Source of the DNA: Vibrio cyclitrophicus
GTDB lineage: Bacteria > Pseudomonadota > Gammaproteobacteria > Enterobacterales > Vibrionaceae
Length of the DNA stretch: 64,000 nt
Reading direction: 5' to 3'
Assembly (NCBI RefSeq): GCF_024347435.1
Contig: NZ_AP025480.1
Span: 1,240,001 to 1,304,000 of the forward strand
The position numbers and the translations under genes were made by a program. This document shows, in pieces, positions 1 to 8,223 of the stretch (positions within the stretch are counted from its first letter, which is position 1; every line of letters begins with the position of its first letter). The notes under the pieces are model-generated. The model searched no databases. It saw only the letters and a program-made list of their open reading frames with translations, and was not told where the DNA came from.

Positions 1-771
1 AAAAAGATAATACTAGGAATCGCTTGTGCGGCCGCTTTACTTGGTACCACTGTACAGGCAAAAGAAATCCGTTTGGCGTCAGATTTTACGTATCCGCCAT
101 TCAATTATAAAAATAGCGAAGGCGTACCTGTTGGCTTTGATATTGAAATAGCTGACGCCTTGTGTGAACAGGCAAAATTAGAGTGTACTTGGGTTTCGCA
201 AAGCTGGGATTCATTAATTCCTAGCTTATTAGCAAGAAAGTCAGATGTGATTATGGCGTCTATGCGCATTACCGAAGAACGTAAAAGCAAAATATTGTTT
301 ACGGATAAGTACTACCAAACACCCGCTGTGTTTGTTGCAGCCAAAAGTGCAAAGTTTGATATTGATAAGCAAGGTCTCGATGGTAAAACTATTGGAGTAC
401 AGCAAGGAACGATTCACGATCGTTACGTAACCGACAAGTTTGGGGATGTCGCAAACATCAAGCGTTATACTGGGCAAGATGAAGTTTATTTGGACCTGCA
501 AAATGGTCGCTTAGATGTGACTTTTGGTAATTCAGATCAACTTTCACTGGCTTTCTTAGATAAGAAAGAAGGTGAGGGTTTTGAATTCAAGGGTAAAGCC
601 GTAACGGATAAAGCCTATATCGGTGAGGGTACTGCGTTAGCACTTAGAAAGCAGGATTCGAAGCTAGCTAATCAATTCAATGTTGCGATTGAAGAGATCA
701 GAGCTAACGGTACTTATGACAAAATTGCTGCCAAGTACTTCACGTTTGATATCTATGGCAGTGATTTATAG
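1..771 (+). CDS. Amino-acid ABC transporter periplasmic binding protein (5' partial)
   Basis: The open frame runs from base 1; only the first codon or codons lie outside the window. The visible N-terminus (KKIILGIACAAALLG, then TTVQA before KEIRL) is a secretion signal with a cleavage site after QA. The mature part is a class 3 solute-binding protein of the lysine/arginine/ornithine/histidine type (ArgT/HisJ/ArtJ). It has the early SDFTYPPFNY motif, a GFDIEIADALCE motif and the late DGKTIGVQQGT hinge region. It should capture a basic amino acid in the periplasm for an ABC permease that would lie upstream, outside this window. The exact substrate cannot be read from the sequence. A clear terminator follows at 853-885, so this is the last gene of its transcript. 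Confidence 0.85.
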   Translation, partial: KKIILGIACAAALLGTTVQAKEIRLASDFTYPPFNYKNSEGVPVGFDIEIADALCEQAKLECTWVSQSWDSLIPSLLARKSDVIMASMRITEERKSKILFTDKYYQTPAVFVAAKSAKFDIDKQGLDGKTIGVQQGTIHDRYVTDKFGDVANIKRYTGQDEVYLDLQNGRLDVTFGNSDQLSLAFLDKKEGEGFEFKGKAVTDKAYIGEGTALALRKQDSKLANQFNVAIEEIRANGTYDKIAAKYFTFDIYGSDL

Positions 772-852
772 CCAAAGATCAGACAGCTTTTTTAGATCCA
801 ATATAATGAATGGGGTGGTTTCAGTTGATTGAAACCTTCTTCTCGAAAGCTT

Positions 853-886
853 AATCCGAGGGCAAGTTGGCCCTCGGATTTTCTAT
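853..886 (+). terminator. Rho-independent terminator after the binding-protein gene
   Basis: The 11-bp perfect inverted repeat AATCCGAGGGC / GCCCTCGGATT (853-863 and 870-880) has a 6-base loop and is followed by TTTTCTATTC. Confidence 0.85.
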
Positions 887-1241
887 TCTATCTATATGGT
901 TAAGTATGGATAGTCAAATATGGCAAGACGTCTTCTGTTGCTCTGTTACGGAATGCTAACTCTGGCTCGAATAGTCAGTTTAAATCAGTACTTTTTCAGC
1001 TTAATCTTCAACTTATGTTCTATTTCAAGCTATTTCTAACTCACTTGTTTCTAGTTAGAGACCTTTCCAACTTATGCCATATCTCCAGGTAACCTGTACA
1101 AATTAAGTCTTAAAATAACACAAAGATATTGTGCTATTTGTAACTAAGGCTTTTTGTGTCTGCTTTAAAAATCAACGAAAATTACAAATTAGCGCTAAAT
1201 TAGGTCGTTTTACGATCTAAATGACAGGGTGGTATAGCAAG

Positions 1242-1257
1242 TATGATTGATATCACA
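1242..1257. promoter_or_regulatory. Putative CRP binding site upstream of the TRAP operon
   Basis: TATGATTGATATCACA matches the CRP consensus TGTGA-N6-TCACA at nine of ten specified positions. It lies about 205 bp before the dctP-like start. Cyclic-AMP control would suit a carbon-source transporter, but this is inference from the motif only. Confidence 0.45.
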
Positions 1258-1312
1258 ATCAAACCATCTCTCTGGTTGATTAATGAGCTTCAGACCACAT
1301 TATTTTCACATC

Positions 1313-1353
1313 GTATTGTAATACAAAAATCATAAGGTAAGAATATTGTAATG
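1313..1353. promoter_or_regulatory. Palindrome GTATTGTAATAC with a second half-like copy; possible local regulator operator
   Basis: A perfect 12-bp palindrome lies at 1313-1324 and a related ATATTGTAATG lies at 1343-1353, spaced about three helical turns apart. TRAP operons are often controlled by GntR or similar regulators binding such palindromes. No regulator gene is adjacent here. Confidence 0.35.
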
Positions 1354-1462
1354 AAACGTTACTGCTATGAGCGATATGCAATTGAACGTTAGATTTCAAG
1401 CTCAGCTATAACGTGCCATATACAAACTGTACCTCTTACAAAAATGGATTCTGGAGAAGAAC

Positions 1463-2422
1463 ATGAAAAAACACTTACTGACGATTACAGCGGCATCAAT
1501 TCTTATGGCATTTGGCGTTCAAGCAAAAACGTTGACTTTAGGGCATGCAATGTCATTAGAAAGCGCGGCTCACCAAGGGATGGTGATCATGGCTGATAAG
1601 GTTAAAGAAAAATCGAATGGTGACCTTACGATTAAGATCTTCCCAAACGGTCAACTAGGCTCTGAACGTGACCAAGCTGAGCAAGTTGTTACCGGTGCGA
1701 TTGATATGGCTAAAATCAACGGTGGATTAGCAGAATCTTTTGAACCAACTTTTAAAGTTAATGCACTGCCTTTCTTATTCCGTGATGTTCCACACATGAG
1801 AACGTTCATGCGAAGTGAAGCTGCACAAGAGATGTTGCTTTCAAGTGAAGGTAAAGGCTTCATTGGTCTTACATTCTATGATTCAGGTACACGTAGCTTC
1901 TACGCTAAAAAAGCAATTAACTCACCTGCCGATCTTGCTGGCATGAAAGTTCGAGTCCCTGGTTCTCCAACCATGATGGAAATGGTGAACCTATTAGGTG
2001 GTAAAGCGACACCTGTCCCTTTTAATGAGGTTTACACAGCACTTCAGCAAGGCGTAATTGATGGTGCTGAAAACAATATTTCTAGCTTAGTTGAAATGAA
2101 ACACAGTGAAGTCGCTAAATTTTATTCTATGGATCAGCACATGATGACACCTGATGTGATCATTATTTCAGAATATAAATGGGGTTCATTAACTGCAGAA
2201 GAGCAGAAAATCTTAAAAGAAGCAGCAGCAGAGTCTCTTGAAGAGCAGATTAAAATCTGGGACGCAACAGATGACATGAACAAAGAGAAAGGAATGAAAG
2301 AAGGCGTAACGTTTGTTGAAGTTGATAAAGCCCCTTTCCGCGCTGCTGTTAAACCTATGATTGATGAAGCGAAAAAAGATCCAAAACTAGCTCCATTCAT
2401 TGAAAAAATTGAAGCTCTTTAA
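1463..2422 (+). CDS. TRAP transporter substrate-binding protein (DctP family)
   Basis: This 319-residue periplasmic protein has a signal peptide (residues 1-21, cleavage after VQA). It captures an organic or sugar acid for the TRAP permease encoded by the next two genes. DctP-family features include the early LGHAMSLESAAHQG segment, the QLGSERDQAEQV block, and GMKVRVPGSP, in which Arg is the usual carboxylate-binding residue. PFNEVYTALQQGVIDGAENN is the family signature in the second lobe. Start choice: GGAGAAGAAC directly precedes the ATG. The sequence does not look like the sialic-acid type SiaP; the ligand (dicarboxylate or uronate-like) is unknown. A terminator-like hairpin follows the gene and may reduce transcription of the permease genes. 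Confidence 0.9.
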   Translation: MKKHLLTITAASILMAFGVQAKTLTLGHAMSLESAAHQGMVIMADKVKEKSNGDLTIKIFPNGQLGSERDQAEQVVTGAIDMAKINGGLAESFEPTFKVNALPFLFRDVPHMRTFMRSEAAQEMLLSSEGKGFIGLTFYDSGTRSFYAKKAINSPADLAGMKVRVPGSPTMMEMVNLLGGKATPVPFNEVYTALQQGVIDGAENNISSLVEMKHSEVAKFYSMDQHMMTPDVIIISEYKWGSLTAEEQKILKEAAAESLEEQIKIWDATDDMNKEKGMKEGVTFVEVDKAPFRAAVKPMIDEAKKDPKLAPFIEKIEAL

Positions 2423-2441
2423 TCAGTATTAGTGAAAATAT

Positions 2442-2476
2442 AATTTTGCCTTGGCTTTGCTAAGGCAAAATTTTTT
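2442..2476 (+). terminator. Intercistronic hairpin between binding protein and permease genes (partial terminator)
   Basis: A perfect 11-bp repeat AATTTTGCCTT / AAGGCAAAATT (2442-2452, 2462-2472) is followed by further T residues. It ends 14 bases before the start of the small permease. It has the form of a Rho-independent terminator inside the operon. Confidence 0.7.
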
Positions 2477-2489
2477 GAGGTATCACACC

Positions 2490-2969
2490 ATGTTAGCAAC
2501 TTTCAGAAACCTACTTGATAGGTTGATTCTTTTTGTCTCTTCTTTTGCATTAATGTTACTTGTCGTTACAGTTACTTGGCAGGTTTTTAGTCGTTATGTT
2601 TTGAATGACCCAAGCAACTGGACTGATGAACTTGCTCGTTATGCGATGGTTTGGCTTGGCTTATTAGGAGCAAGTTATTTATTCGGTATCAAAGGACACT
2701 TAGCAATAACGTTATTGGATGGTTATCTTAAGGGTAAAGCACATATCGCATTACAAGTACTTATCAATGTGATCTCTGGTTCGTTTGTCTCTTTAGCCAT
2801 GCTTCAAGGTGGCATCGCTTTAATGGGAAGAACCACGCAACAACTCTCTCCAGCATTACAATTACCGATGTCGACGGTTTATTCAATATTGCCGATTTCA
2901 GCCGTTATTATCCTCATCTATTTGGTCATGAATACGTTTGATCTTTTTTGTGAACCCAACAAAAAGTAA
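2490..2969 (+). CDS. TRAP transporter small permease (DctQ family)
   Basis: This roughly 159-residue inner-membrane protein has four predicted hydrophobic segments, as usual for DctQ subunits, including one near residues 10-32. The motif WTDELARYAMVWLGLLGA is the family hallmark. It partners the large DctM permease to import the ligand delivered by the binding protein, using the sodium gradient. I chose the ATG at 2490, preceded by TTGAGG. The frame is open back to a TTG at 2451, but that would begin inside the intercistronic hairpin and lacks an RBS. The next gene begins 21 bases downstream. Confidence 0.85.
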   Translation: MLATFRNLLDRLILFVSSFALMLLVVTVTWQVFSRYVLNDPSNWTDELARYAMVWLGLLGASYLFGIKGHLAITLLDGYLKGKAHIALQVLINVISGSFVSLAMLQGGIALMGRTTQQLSPALQLPMSTVYSILPISAVIILIYLVMNTFDLFCEPNKK

Positions 2970-2990
2970 GTTTTAAAAGGACTCTATATT

Positions 2991-4298
2991 ATGGATTTGT
3001 CCATTGGTGTTTGGCTGTTAGGCCTATTCTTATTCATGATCGCGATAAGCATGCCGATTGCGATTGCAATTGCCATGTCATCTTTAACGATCATGTATTT
3101 CATTTTGCCGTTTGAAGTCGCCAGTATTACTGCGGGTCAAAAAATTATTACCGGTATTGATAGTTTCAGTTTATTAGCAATCCCTTTCTTTATCCTCGCT
3201 GGCAATATAATGAATGTGGGTGGTATCGCTAGTCGGCTTATCAACCTTGCAAAGCTCTTGGTTGGTTGGATCCCTGGCTCACTTTTTCACGTTAACATCT
3301 TTGCAAATATGATGTTTGGCGCTGTTTCAGGATCCGCCGTTGCAGCAGCAGCAGCAGTGGGTAAAACCTTAGGCCCTGAATTAGAAAAAGATGGTTATGA
3401 TAAAAATTTAGCAACAGCAGTAAACGTTGCATCCTGCCCAGCAGGATTATTGATACCGCCGAGTAATTCATTGATCGTATTTTCAGTGGTATCGGGCGGA
3501 ACATCTGTCGCGGCTCTGTTTATCGCGGGTTATGTCCCAGGTATTTTAATGGGTTTGAGCTGTATGGTCGTAGCCTATTTCATTGCTAAAAAGAAAGGCT
3601 ACAAAACAAGTGCGAATGACGGCTTCACAACGAAAGATGTGTTGAATATTGTTTGGCAAGCAACGCCAAGCTTAGGGCTTATTGTTGTTGTTATTGGCGG
3701 TATTATTGGTGGTATATTCACTGCAACAGAAGGGGCATGTATAGCGGTTCTTTACTCTTTTATTCTGTCGCTCTGTTACCGAACCCTCAAATGGGCGCAT
3801 TTTCCGATAATCTGTAGAGAAACCGTTCAGGTCACGGGTATCATGCTGTTCTTGATTGGTGCTTCAACCATCATGTCATGGGCTATGGCTTTTACCGGTC
3901 TACCAACAATGATCAGTGATTGGATGCTCTCTATTTCAGATAATCCGATCATCATTTTTATCCTGATGAACTTGATTCTACTGATTGTGGGGATGTTTAT
4001 GGATCTTACGCCTGCCGTATTGATCTTTACCCCTATCTTTATGCCGATTGCTGAACATTTAGGTATGCACCCAATTCACTTCGCGATGATGATTATCTTC
4101 AACTTATGTATTGGTATTGCAACGCCACCCGTTGGTACCGCGCTATTTGTAGGTTGTAGTGTCAGTGGATCCAAGATTGAGAATGTTATAAGAAGTATCA
4201 TGCCGTTTTGTGCCGTATTGATCGTCACATTGCTGGCTATTACGTTCATTCCTGAAATTAGTTTAGCGTTGCCTCGCGCATTTGGTTTAATAAACTAA
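2991..4298 (+). CDS. TRAP transporter large permease (DctM family)
   Basis: This 435-residue protein is almost entirely hydrophobic, with about 12 membrane segments. It is the transport subunit of the tripartite system and performs Na+-coupled uptake. Typical DctM motifs are visible: SGSAVAAAAAVGKTLGPEL in the first half, ASCPAGLLIPPSNSLIVFS, and near the C-terminus GIATPPVGTALFVGCSVSG. The length is normal for the family. The start ATG is preceded by AAAGGACTC. It is the last gene of the operon; a bidirectional terminator lies 80 bases downstream, shared with the convergent symporter gene. Confidence 0.9.
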   Translation: MDLSIGVWLLGLFLFMIAISMPIAIAIAMSSLTIMYFILPFEVASITAGQKIITGIDSFSLLAIPFFILAGNIMNVGGIASRLINLAKLLVGWIPGSLFHVNIFANMMFGAVSGSAVAAAAAVGKTLGPELEKDGYDKNLATAVNVASCPAGLLIPPSNSLIVFSVVSGGTSVAALFIAGYVPGILMGLSCMVVAYFIAKKKGYKTSANDGFTTKDVLNIVWQATPSLGLIVVVIGGIIGGIFTATEGACIAVLYSFILSLCYRTLKWAHFPIICRETVQVTGIMLFLIGASTIMSWAMAFTGLPTMISDWMLSISDNPIIIFILMNLILLIVGMFMDLTPAVLIFTPIFMPIAEHLGMHPIHFAMMIIFNLCIGIATPPVGTALFVGCSVSGSKIENVIRSIMPFCAVLIVTLLAITFIPEISLALPRAFGLIN

Positions 4299-4375
4299 TG
4301 GCAGATAATAAATAGTGACAGTTCTATACCGAAAGTTAACGAGTGATTTTCAGGGACTGCTAATTATTTAAAATT

Positions 4376-4406
4376 AAAAAACCGCCTTCGATGAAGGCGG
4401 TTTTAT
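4376..4406. terminator. Bidirectional terminator between the TRAP operon and the symporter gene
   Basis: The inverted repeat ACCGCCTTC / GAAGGCGGT (4381-4389, 4393-4401) has A and T runs on the two sides. It can end the TRAP transcript on the plus strand and the symporter transcript on the minus strand. Confidence 0.85.
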
Positions 4407-4465
4407 TTATTAAAAGACATCATTGTTAATTTGCTTAACTTACGATTAAGCCGATTGGCTTTTAA

Positions 4466-5725
4466 TTAAGCTTGTTGCTTCTTTAGCTCAGCTTCTTGTA
4501 CTTCGTCTTCGATCAGAGAGTCAACGATGACTGCACATGCTGCATCACCAGTGATGTTCAGAGCAGTACGGATCATGTCGAAGATACGGTCTAGAGCGAA
4601 CAACAGAGGTAGACCTTCGATAGGGATACCAGCCGCTAGAAGAACCGCAACTACTAGGAAAGAAGGACCTGGAACACCGGCTTGACCAACTGCGCCTAAC
4701 GTAGAGGTTACGATGATAGCAACGTAAGCACCCATAGACAGGTCGATGTTGAACAGCTGTGCGAAGAAGATAGCAACTAGGCCGTAGTAAATTGCGTTAC
4801 CAGACATGTTGATCGTCGCACCTAGAGGAAGAACGAATGAAGCCGTTGAGTTACGAACGCCAAGTTCCTTCTCTACCGTTTCCATTGTTACTGGTAGTGT
4901 CGCCATTGAAGAGGCTGTTGATAGTGCAACCGCTTGAGGCTTCTTCATTGCAACGAGGAACTTCTTCGCAGAAGTCTTAGTGAAGATTTGAATCATCAGT
5001 GGGTAAGCCACAAAGCCGAAGATCAGAATCGCAGCGATGTACACGACGAAAAGTTTGAACACAACCATTAGTGCGCCAAAACCGAATGTACCAACTGCTT
5101 CTGCCATTAGGCCGAATACGCCAAGTGGTGCAATGATCATAACCTTGTTGATCATCCAAACCATAGCGTCAACAATCGCGTTTACGCCATTGATGATTGG
5201 GTCACGTTTCTCTTTTGCTTGTTTAGAAATCGCAATACCAAAGAACAAGCAGAAAACTAGGATTTGCAGAATGTTTGCTTCATTCAGTGATTGGAAAACG
5301 TTGGTAGGGATCATGCCAGTGATGGTTGCCCAGAACGTTGGAAGTTCGCCCTTCGCAGCGTATTCAGAAGAGAACATGCCTTCAACGCCAGTCACATCGA
5401 TACCACGACCTGGTTCGAATATTTCACCCATAACAAGTGCTAGTGCTACAGCAAGTGCAGATGTTAGTGCAAAGTAACCCAGTGTAGTTACACCAACTTT
5501 ACCTGCAGATGAGCTATTGCCTAAGCCAGCAGCGCCTGAAATTAGTGCAACTGCTACTAGAGGGATAACCAGCATCTTGATCAAATTGATGAAGATAGCA
5601 CCCAGTGGAGCGAACATTGTTGCACTCTCACCCATCATCGCTCCGACTAGGGTACCGATGATCATTGCAATAACGACTTGAACGCCGATGTTGCTTAGTA
5701 AACTCTTTTCTTTTAACACTTCCAT
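4466..5725 (-). CDS. Dicarboxylate/amino-acid:cation symporter (DAACS, GltP family)
   Basis: This is a secondary transporter of the glutamate/aspartate/C4-dicarboxylate family, about 419 residues from MEVLKEKSLL. The frame extends 20 codons further upstream, but the internal ATG has AGAGG in front and gives a family-typical N-terminus. Hallmarks in order are the serine-rich hairpin STASSMATLPVTM, the unwound TM7 region NMSGNA (NMDGT in classical members), and the TM8 segment LDRIFDMIRTALNITGD. In TM8 the two Asp, the Arg and the Asn that bind cation and acidic side chain in GltPh are all present. The retained Arg favours an acidic substrate. It stands alone, convergent with the TRAP operon. 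Confidence 0.85.
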   Translation of the reverse strand: MEVLKEKSLLSNIGVQVVIAMIIGTLVGAMMGESATMFAPLGAIFINLIKMLVIPLVAVALISGAAGLGNSSSAGKVGVTTLGYFALTSALAVALALVMGEIFEPGRGIDVTGVEGMFSSEYAAKGELPTFWATITGMIPTNVFQSLNEANILQILVFCLFFGIAISKQAKEKRDPIINGVNAIVDAMVWMINKVMIIAPLGVFGLMAEAVGTFGFGALMVVFKLFVVYIAAILIFGFVAYPLMIQIFTKTSAKKFLVAMKKPQAVALSTASSMATLPVTMETVEKELGVRNSTASFVLPLGATINMSGNAIYYGLVAIFFAQLFNIDLSMGAYVAIIVTSTLGAVGQAGVPGPSFLVVAVLLAAGIPIEGLPLLFALDRIFDMIRTALNITGDAACAVIVDSLIEDEVQEAELKKQQA

Positions 5726-6050
5726 AACCTCTGTGCTACTAAATATAAAAATCCCAGAACTACCCACCAATGTACGATGTACCATTGGCGAATTATTTCG
5801 TGAAGAGTTTTACACGTATCCTTTACATTTATCAATATGAGCGGATGTGAAAGTCTATCAAAAAGCAGTAATCAAATGTCACCTGATGATTTTTTGCACT
5901 AAGGCAAACGATTGCTTTTTAATTTGCCATTATTTTTTATAAATAATAGTGATGTTTTGGTGAGGTGTTATAGATGTGCTACAGGTTTGTATGAAGTGTT
6001 GTTTTTAGCATAAATTTAACAATTTAGAGGGTTTGGACGTGTTCTCGGAG
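5726..6050. other. Intergenic region upstream of the symporter gene
   Basis: This is AT-rich DNA with no credible gene. It should hold the symporter promoter on the minus strand. I see no strong operator in it. Confidence 0.4.
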
Positions 6051-6093
6051 AAAAACTCCCACAGCGCAAATTATCGCACTAGTGGGAGTCTAT
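6051..6093 (-). terminator. Terminator of the trp operon
   Basis: The inverted repeat ACTCCCAC / GTGGGAGT (6055-6062, 6082-6089) ends, on the minus strand, in TTTTTCTCC. It lies just after the trpA stop. Confidence 0.85.
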
Positions 6094-6096
6094 TTA

Positions 6097-6903
6097 TTAT
6101 TTTTGCGTCGCAGCTTTCATTGGTGTAACAAATTCAGCTAATGCTTTTAGCATTTCTTCAGGTTGTTCTACGTTACTCTCAATGATTTTCACGACAGCTG
6201 AGCCAGAGATGGCACCGGCAGCGCCTGCTTCAATGGCTTCTTTTACTTGCTCTGGTGCCGAGATACCGAAACCAAGCAATGCTGGTGGTGCGTCGAACTT
6301 GTTCAAGCGGTCAAGCAGCGCCGTTACTGGCATGTTTGCCTTTGTTTCAGCACCAGTTACGCCTGAGCGAGAAAGTAGGTAAGTGTAACCACCACCTAAC
6401 TCAGATACTGACTGAAGTGTTTCATCGCTTGCTGTTGGCGGAGCAATAAAGATTGGGTGAATACCAAACTTCTTCGCTGCAGCAACAAACTCTCCGCTTT
6501 CGTTGGTTGGTACATCAGCAATCAATACTGAATCGATACCTGCTTTTGCGCAGCGTTCGTAAAAATTTTCTATACCACGTGCGTAAACCAAGTTCGCGTA
6601 CATCAGTAGGCCGATTGGTAGCTCTGGGTATTTAGCGCGAATTTGACTAATAAGATCAAAACACACATCTGGCGTTACTTTAGAATCTAAAGCACGAATG
6701 TTTGCGCCTTGGATTGTTGGGCCATCAGCAAGTGGATCTGAGAATGGAATACCAAGCTCAAGTGCATCAGCACCCGCTTCAACGAGTGTTTCCATGATCT
6801 TAAGAGACTGCTCAGGATTAGGATCGCCAACCGTTACGAATGGTACAAATGCGCCCTGATTCTTTTCAGCTAAGCGAGTGAAGAGTGATTGATAGCGATC
6901 CAT
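6097..6903 (-). CDS. trpA: Tryptophan synthase alpha subunit
   Basis: TrpA cleaves indole-3-glycerol phosphate to indole and glyceraldehyde-3-phosphate, passing indole through a tunnel to TrpB. The 268-residue TIM barrel is the normal length. The catalytic Glu49 ([10 protein letters not shown]) and Asp60 ([10 protein letters not shown]) are both in the expected places. The phosphate-binding loop [10 protein letters not shown] and the [12 protein letters not shown] strand are present near the C-terminus. It is the last gene of the operon. Its start codon directly abuts the trpB stop (shared base 6903), which indicates translational coupling, as expected for subunits made in equal amounts. Confidence 0.98.
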   Translation of the reverse strand: MDRYQSLFTRLAEKNQGAFVPFVTVGDPNPEQSLKIMETLVEAGADALELGIPFSDPLADGPTIQGANIRALDSKVTPDVCFDLISQIRAKYPELPIGLLMYANLVYARGIENFYERCAKAGIDSVLIADVPTNESGEFVAAAKKFGIHPIFIAPPTASDETLQSVSELGGGYTYLLSRSGVTGAETKANMPVTALLDRLNKFDAPPALLGFGISAPEQVKEAIEAGAAGAISGSAVVKIIESNVEQPEEMLKALAEFVTPMKAATQK

Positions 6904-8093
6904 TATAATGCTCCTTTCTCTTTAAGAATGTCGTGTACGGAGAAAATGTCTTTGTCACCACGACCAGATAGATTAACCACTAATAGCTGTTCTTTCTCTG
7001 GGTCGTCGTGAGCCATTTTAACAGCATGAGCCACAGCATGAGATGACTCTAGCGCTGCGATAATACCTTCTTTACGTGCAATCAATTGGAACGCTTCTAG
7101 CGCTTCGTCATCGGTCACGTTGTCGTATTCAGCACGGCCAATGGCATTTAGGTGCGCGTGTTGAGGACCAACTGATGGGAAATCTAGACCCGCAGAAACA
7201 GAGTAAGACTCTTCTACTTGGCCGTTCTCATCTTGCATCAATGGTGCTTTCATACCAAAGAAGATACCCGTTTTACCGTGCTTAAGTGGCGCGCCGTGTT
7301 GGTCGGTATCAATACCTTTACCTGCAGGCTCAACACCGATTAGGCGAACAGACTCTTCTTCAATGAAATCAGCGAACATGCCGATAGCGTTTGAACCACC
7401 GCCGACACAAGCGATAACGGCATCAGGAAGGCGACCTTCACGAGCTAGAATTTGGTTCTTCGTTTCTTCACCGATCATGCGTTGGAAATCACGAACAATC
7501 GTTGGGAATGGGTGCGGGCCAGCCGCAGTACCCAGCAGGTAGTGAGCGTCTTCATAAGTTGCTGACCAGTCACGTAGCGCTTCGTTACATGCATCTTTTA
7601 GCGTTGAAGAACCAGAATGAACAGGGATAACCTCTGCGCCCATCAGCTTCATACGGAATACGTTCGGGCTCTGACGTTCAACGTCTTTTGCACCCATGTA
7701 AACGCGACACTTAAGGCCTAACAGAGCACGCGCTAGAGCTGTTGCAACGCCGTGTTGGCCTGCGCCTGTTTCAGCAATGATTTCTTGCTTACCCATACGT
7801 TTTGCTAGCAATGCTTGGCCAAGAACTTGGTTTGTCTTGTGAGCACCGCCGTGAAGTAGATCTTCACGCTTTAGGTACAGTTTAGTTTTTGTACCTTTAG
7901 TCAGGTTACGCGTTAGCGTTAGTGCCGTTGGACGACCTGCGTACTCTTGCAGAAGCGTCATGAATTCACTGCGGAACTCAGGATCGGCTTGTGCATCGAT
8001 AAATGCTTGTTCTAGTTGGTCTAGTGCTGGCACTAGGATCTGCGGTACGTATTGACCACCGTATTCACCGAAGTAGGCATCGAGTTTAGCCAT
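6903..8093 (-). CDS. trpB: Tryptophan synthase beta subunit
   Basis: TrpB is the PLP enzyme that condenses indole with serine to give tryptophan in the alpha2beta2 complex. The 396 residues match the family. The PLP lysine is Lys86 within [15 protein letters not shown], the phosphate-binding glycine loop is [12 protein letters not shown], and the catalytic Glu lies in [11 protein letters not shown]. The start follows a GGAATAACAC stretch. A 130-bp spacer containing a hairpin separates it from trpCF, whereas the other trp genes overlap or nearly abut. Confidence 0.98.
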   Translation of the reverse strand: MAKLDAYFGEYGGQYVPQILVPALDQLEQAFIDAQADPEFRSEFMTLLQEYAGRPTALTLTRNLTKGTKTKLYLKREDLLHGGAHKTNQVLGQALLAKRMGKQEIIAETGAGQHGVATALARALLGLKCRVYMGAKDVERQSPNVFRMKLMGAEVIPVHSGSSTLKDACNEALRDWSATYEDAHYLLGTAAGPHPFPTIVRDFQRMIGEETKNQILAREGRLPDAVIACVGGGSNAIGMFADFIEEESVRLIGVEPAGKGIDTDQHGAPLKHGKTGIFFGMKAPLMQDENGQVEESYSVSAGLDFPSVGPQHAHLNAIGRAEYDNVTDDEALEAFQLIARKEGIIAALESSHAVAHAVKMAHDDPEKEQLLVVNLSGRGDKDIFSVHDILKEKGAL

Positions 8094-8149
8094 TGTGTTA
8101 TTCCTTCAATTCTATTGATGTGTATTCACACCAAGACATTTAATCTTGT

Positions 8150-8177
8150 TTGAGCTTCGCTAAAGCAAAGCTCACAA
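8150..8177. other. Hairpin in the trpCF-trpB spacer
   Basis: TGAGCTT / AAGCTCA form an inverted repeat across a short GC-containing loop in the only sizeable gap of the operon. There is no T run after it, so it looks like an mRNA stability or processing hairpin rather than a terminator. Confidence 0.4.
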
Positions 8178-8223
8178 ATATGTTTTTAGTTTCTGCTTTC
8201 TAATTCCTAGAGCCGAGCTTGGA

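Larger units (their letters stand above)
887..1462. other. Long intergenic region with regulatory sites for the TRAP operon
   Basis: No open frame of convincing quality is present. A small inverted repeat TCTAACT/AGTTAGA lies at 1035-1059. The right part holds a CRP-like site and the motif ATTGTAAT twice (see separate entries), which fits the promoter region of the carbon-uptake genes that start at 1463. Confidence 0.5.

Noticed and set aside
5037..5477. 146-codon open frame on the plus strand inside the symporter gene
   Set aside because: It lies opposite a conserved membrane transporter and encodes a Thr/Ser/Pro-rich sequence typical of an antisense shadow; no RBS or family resemblance.
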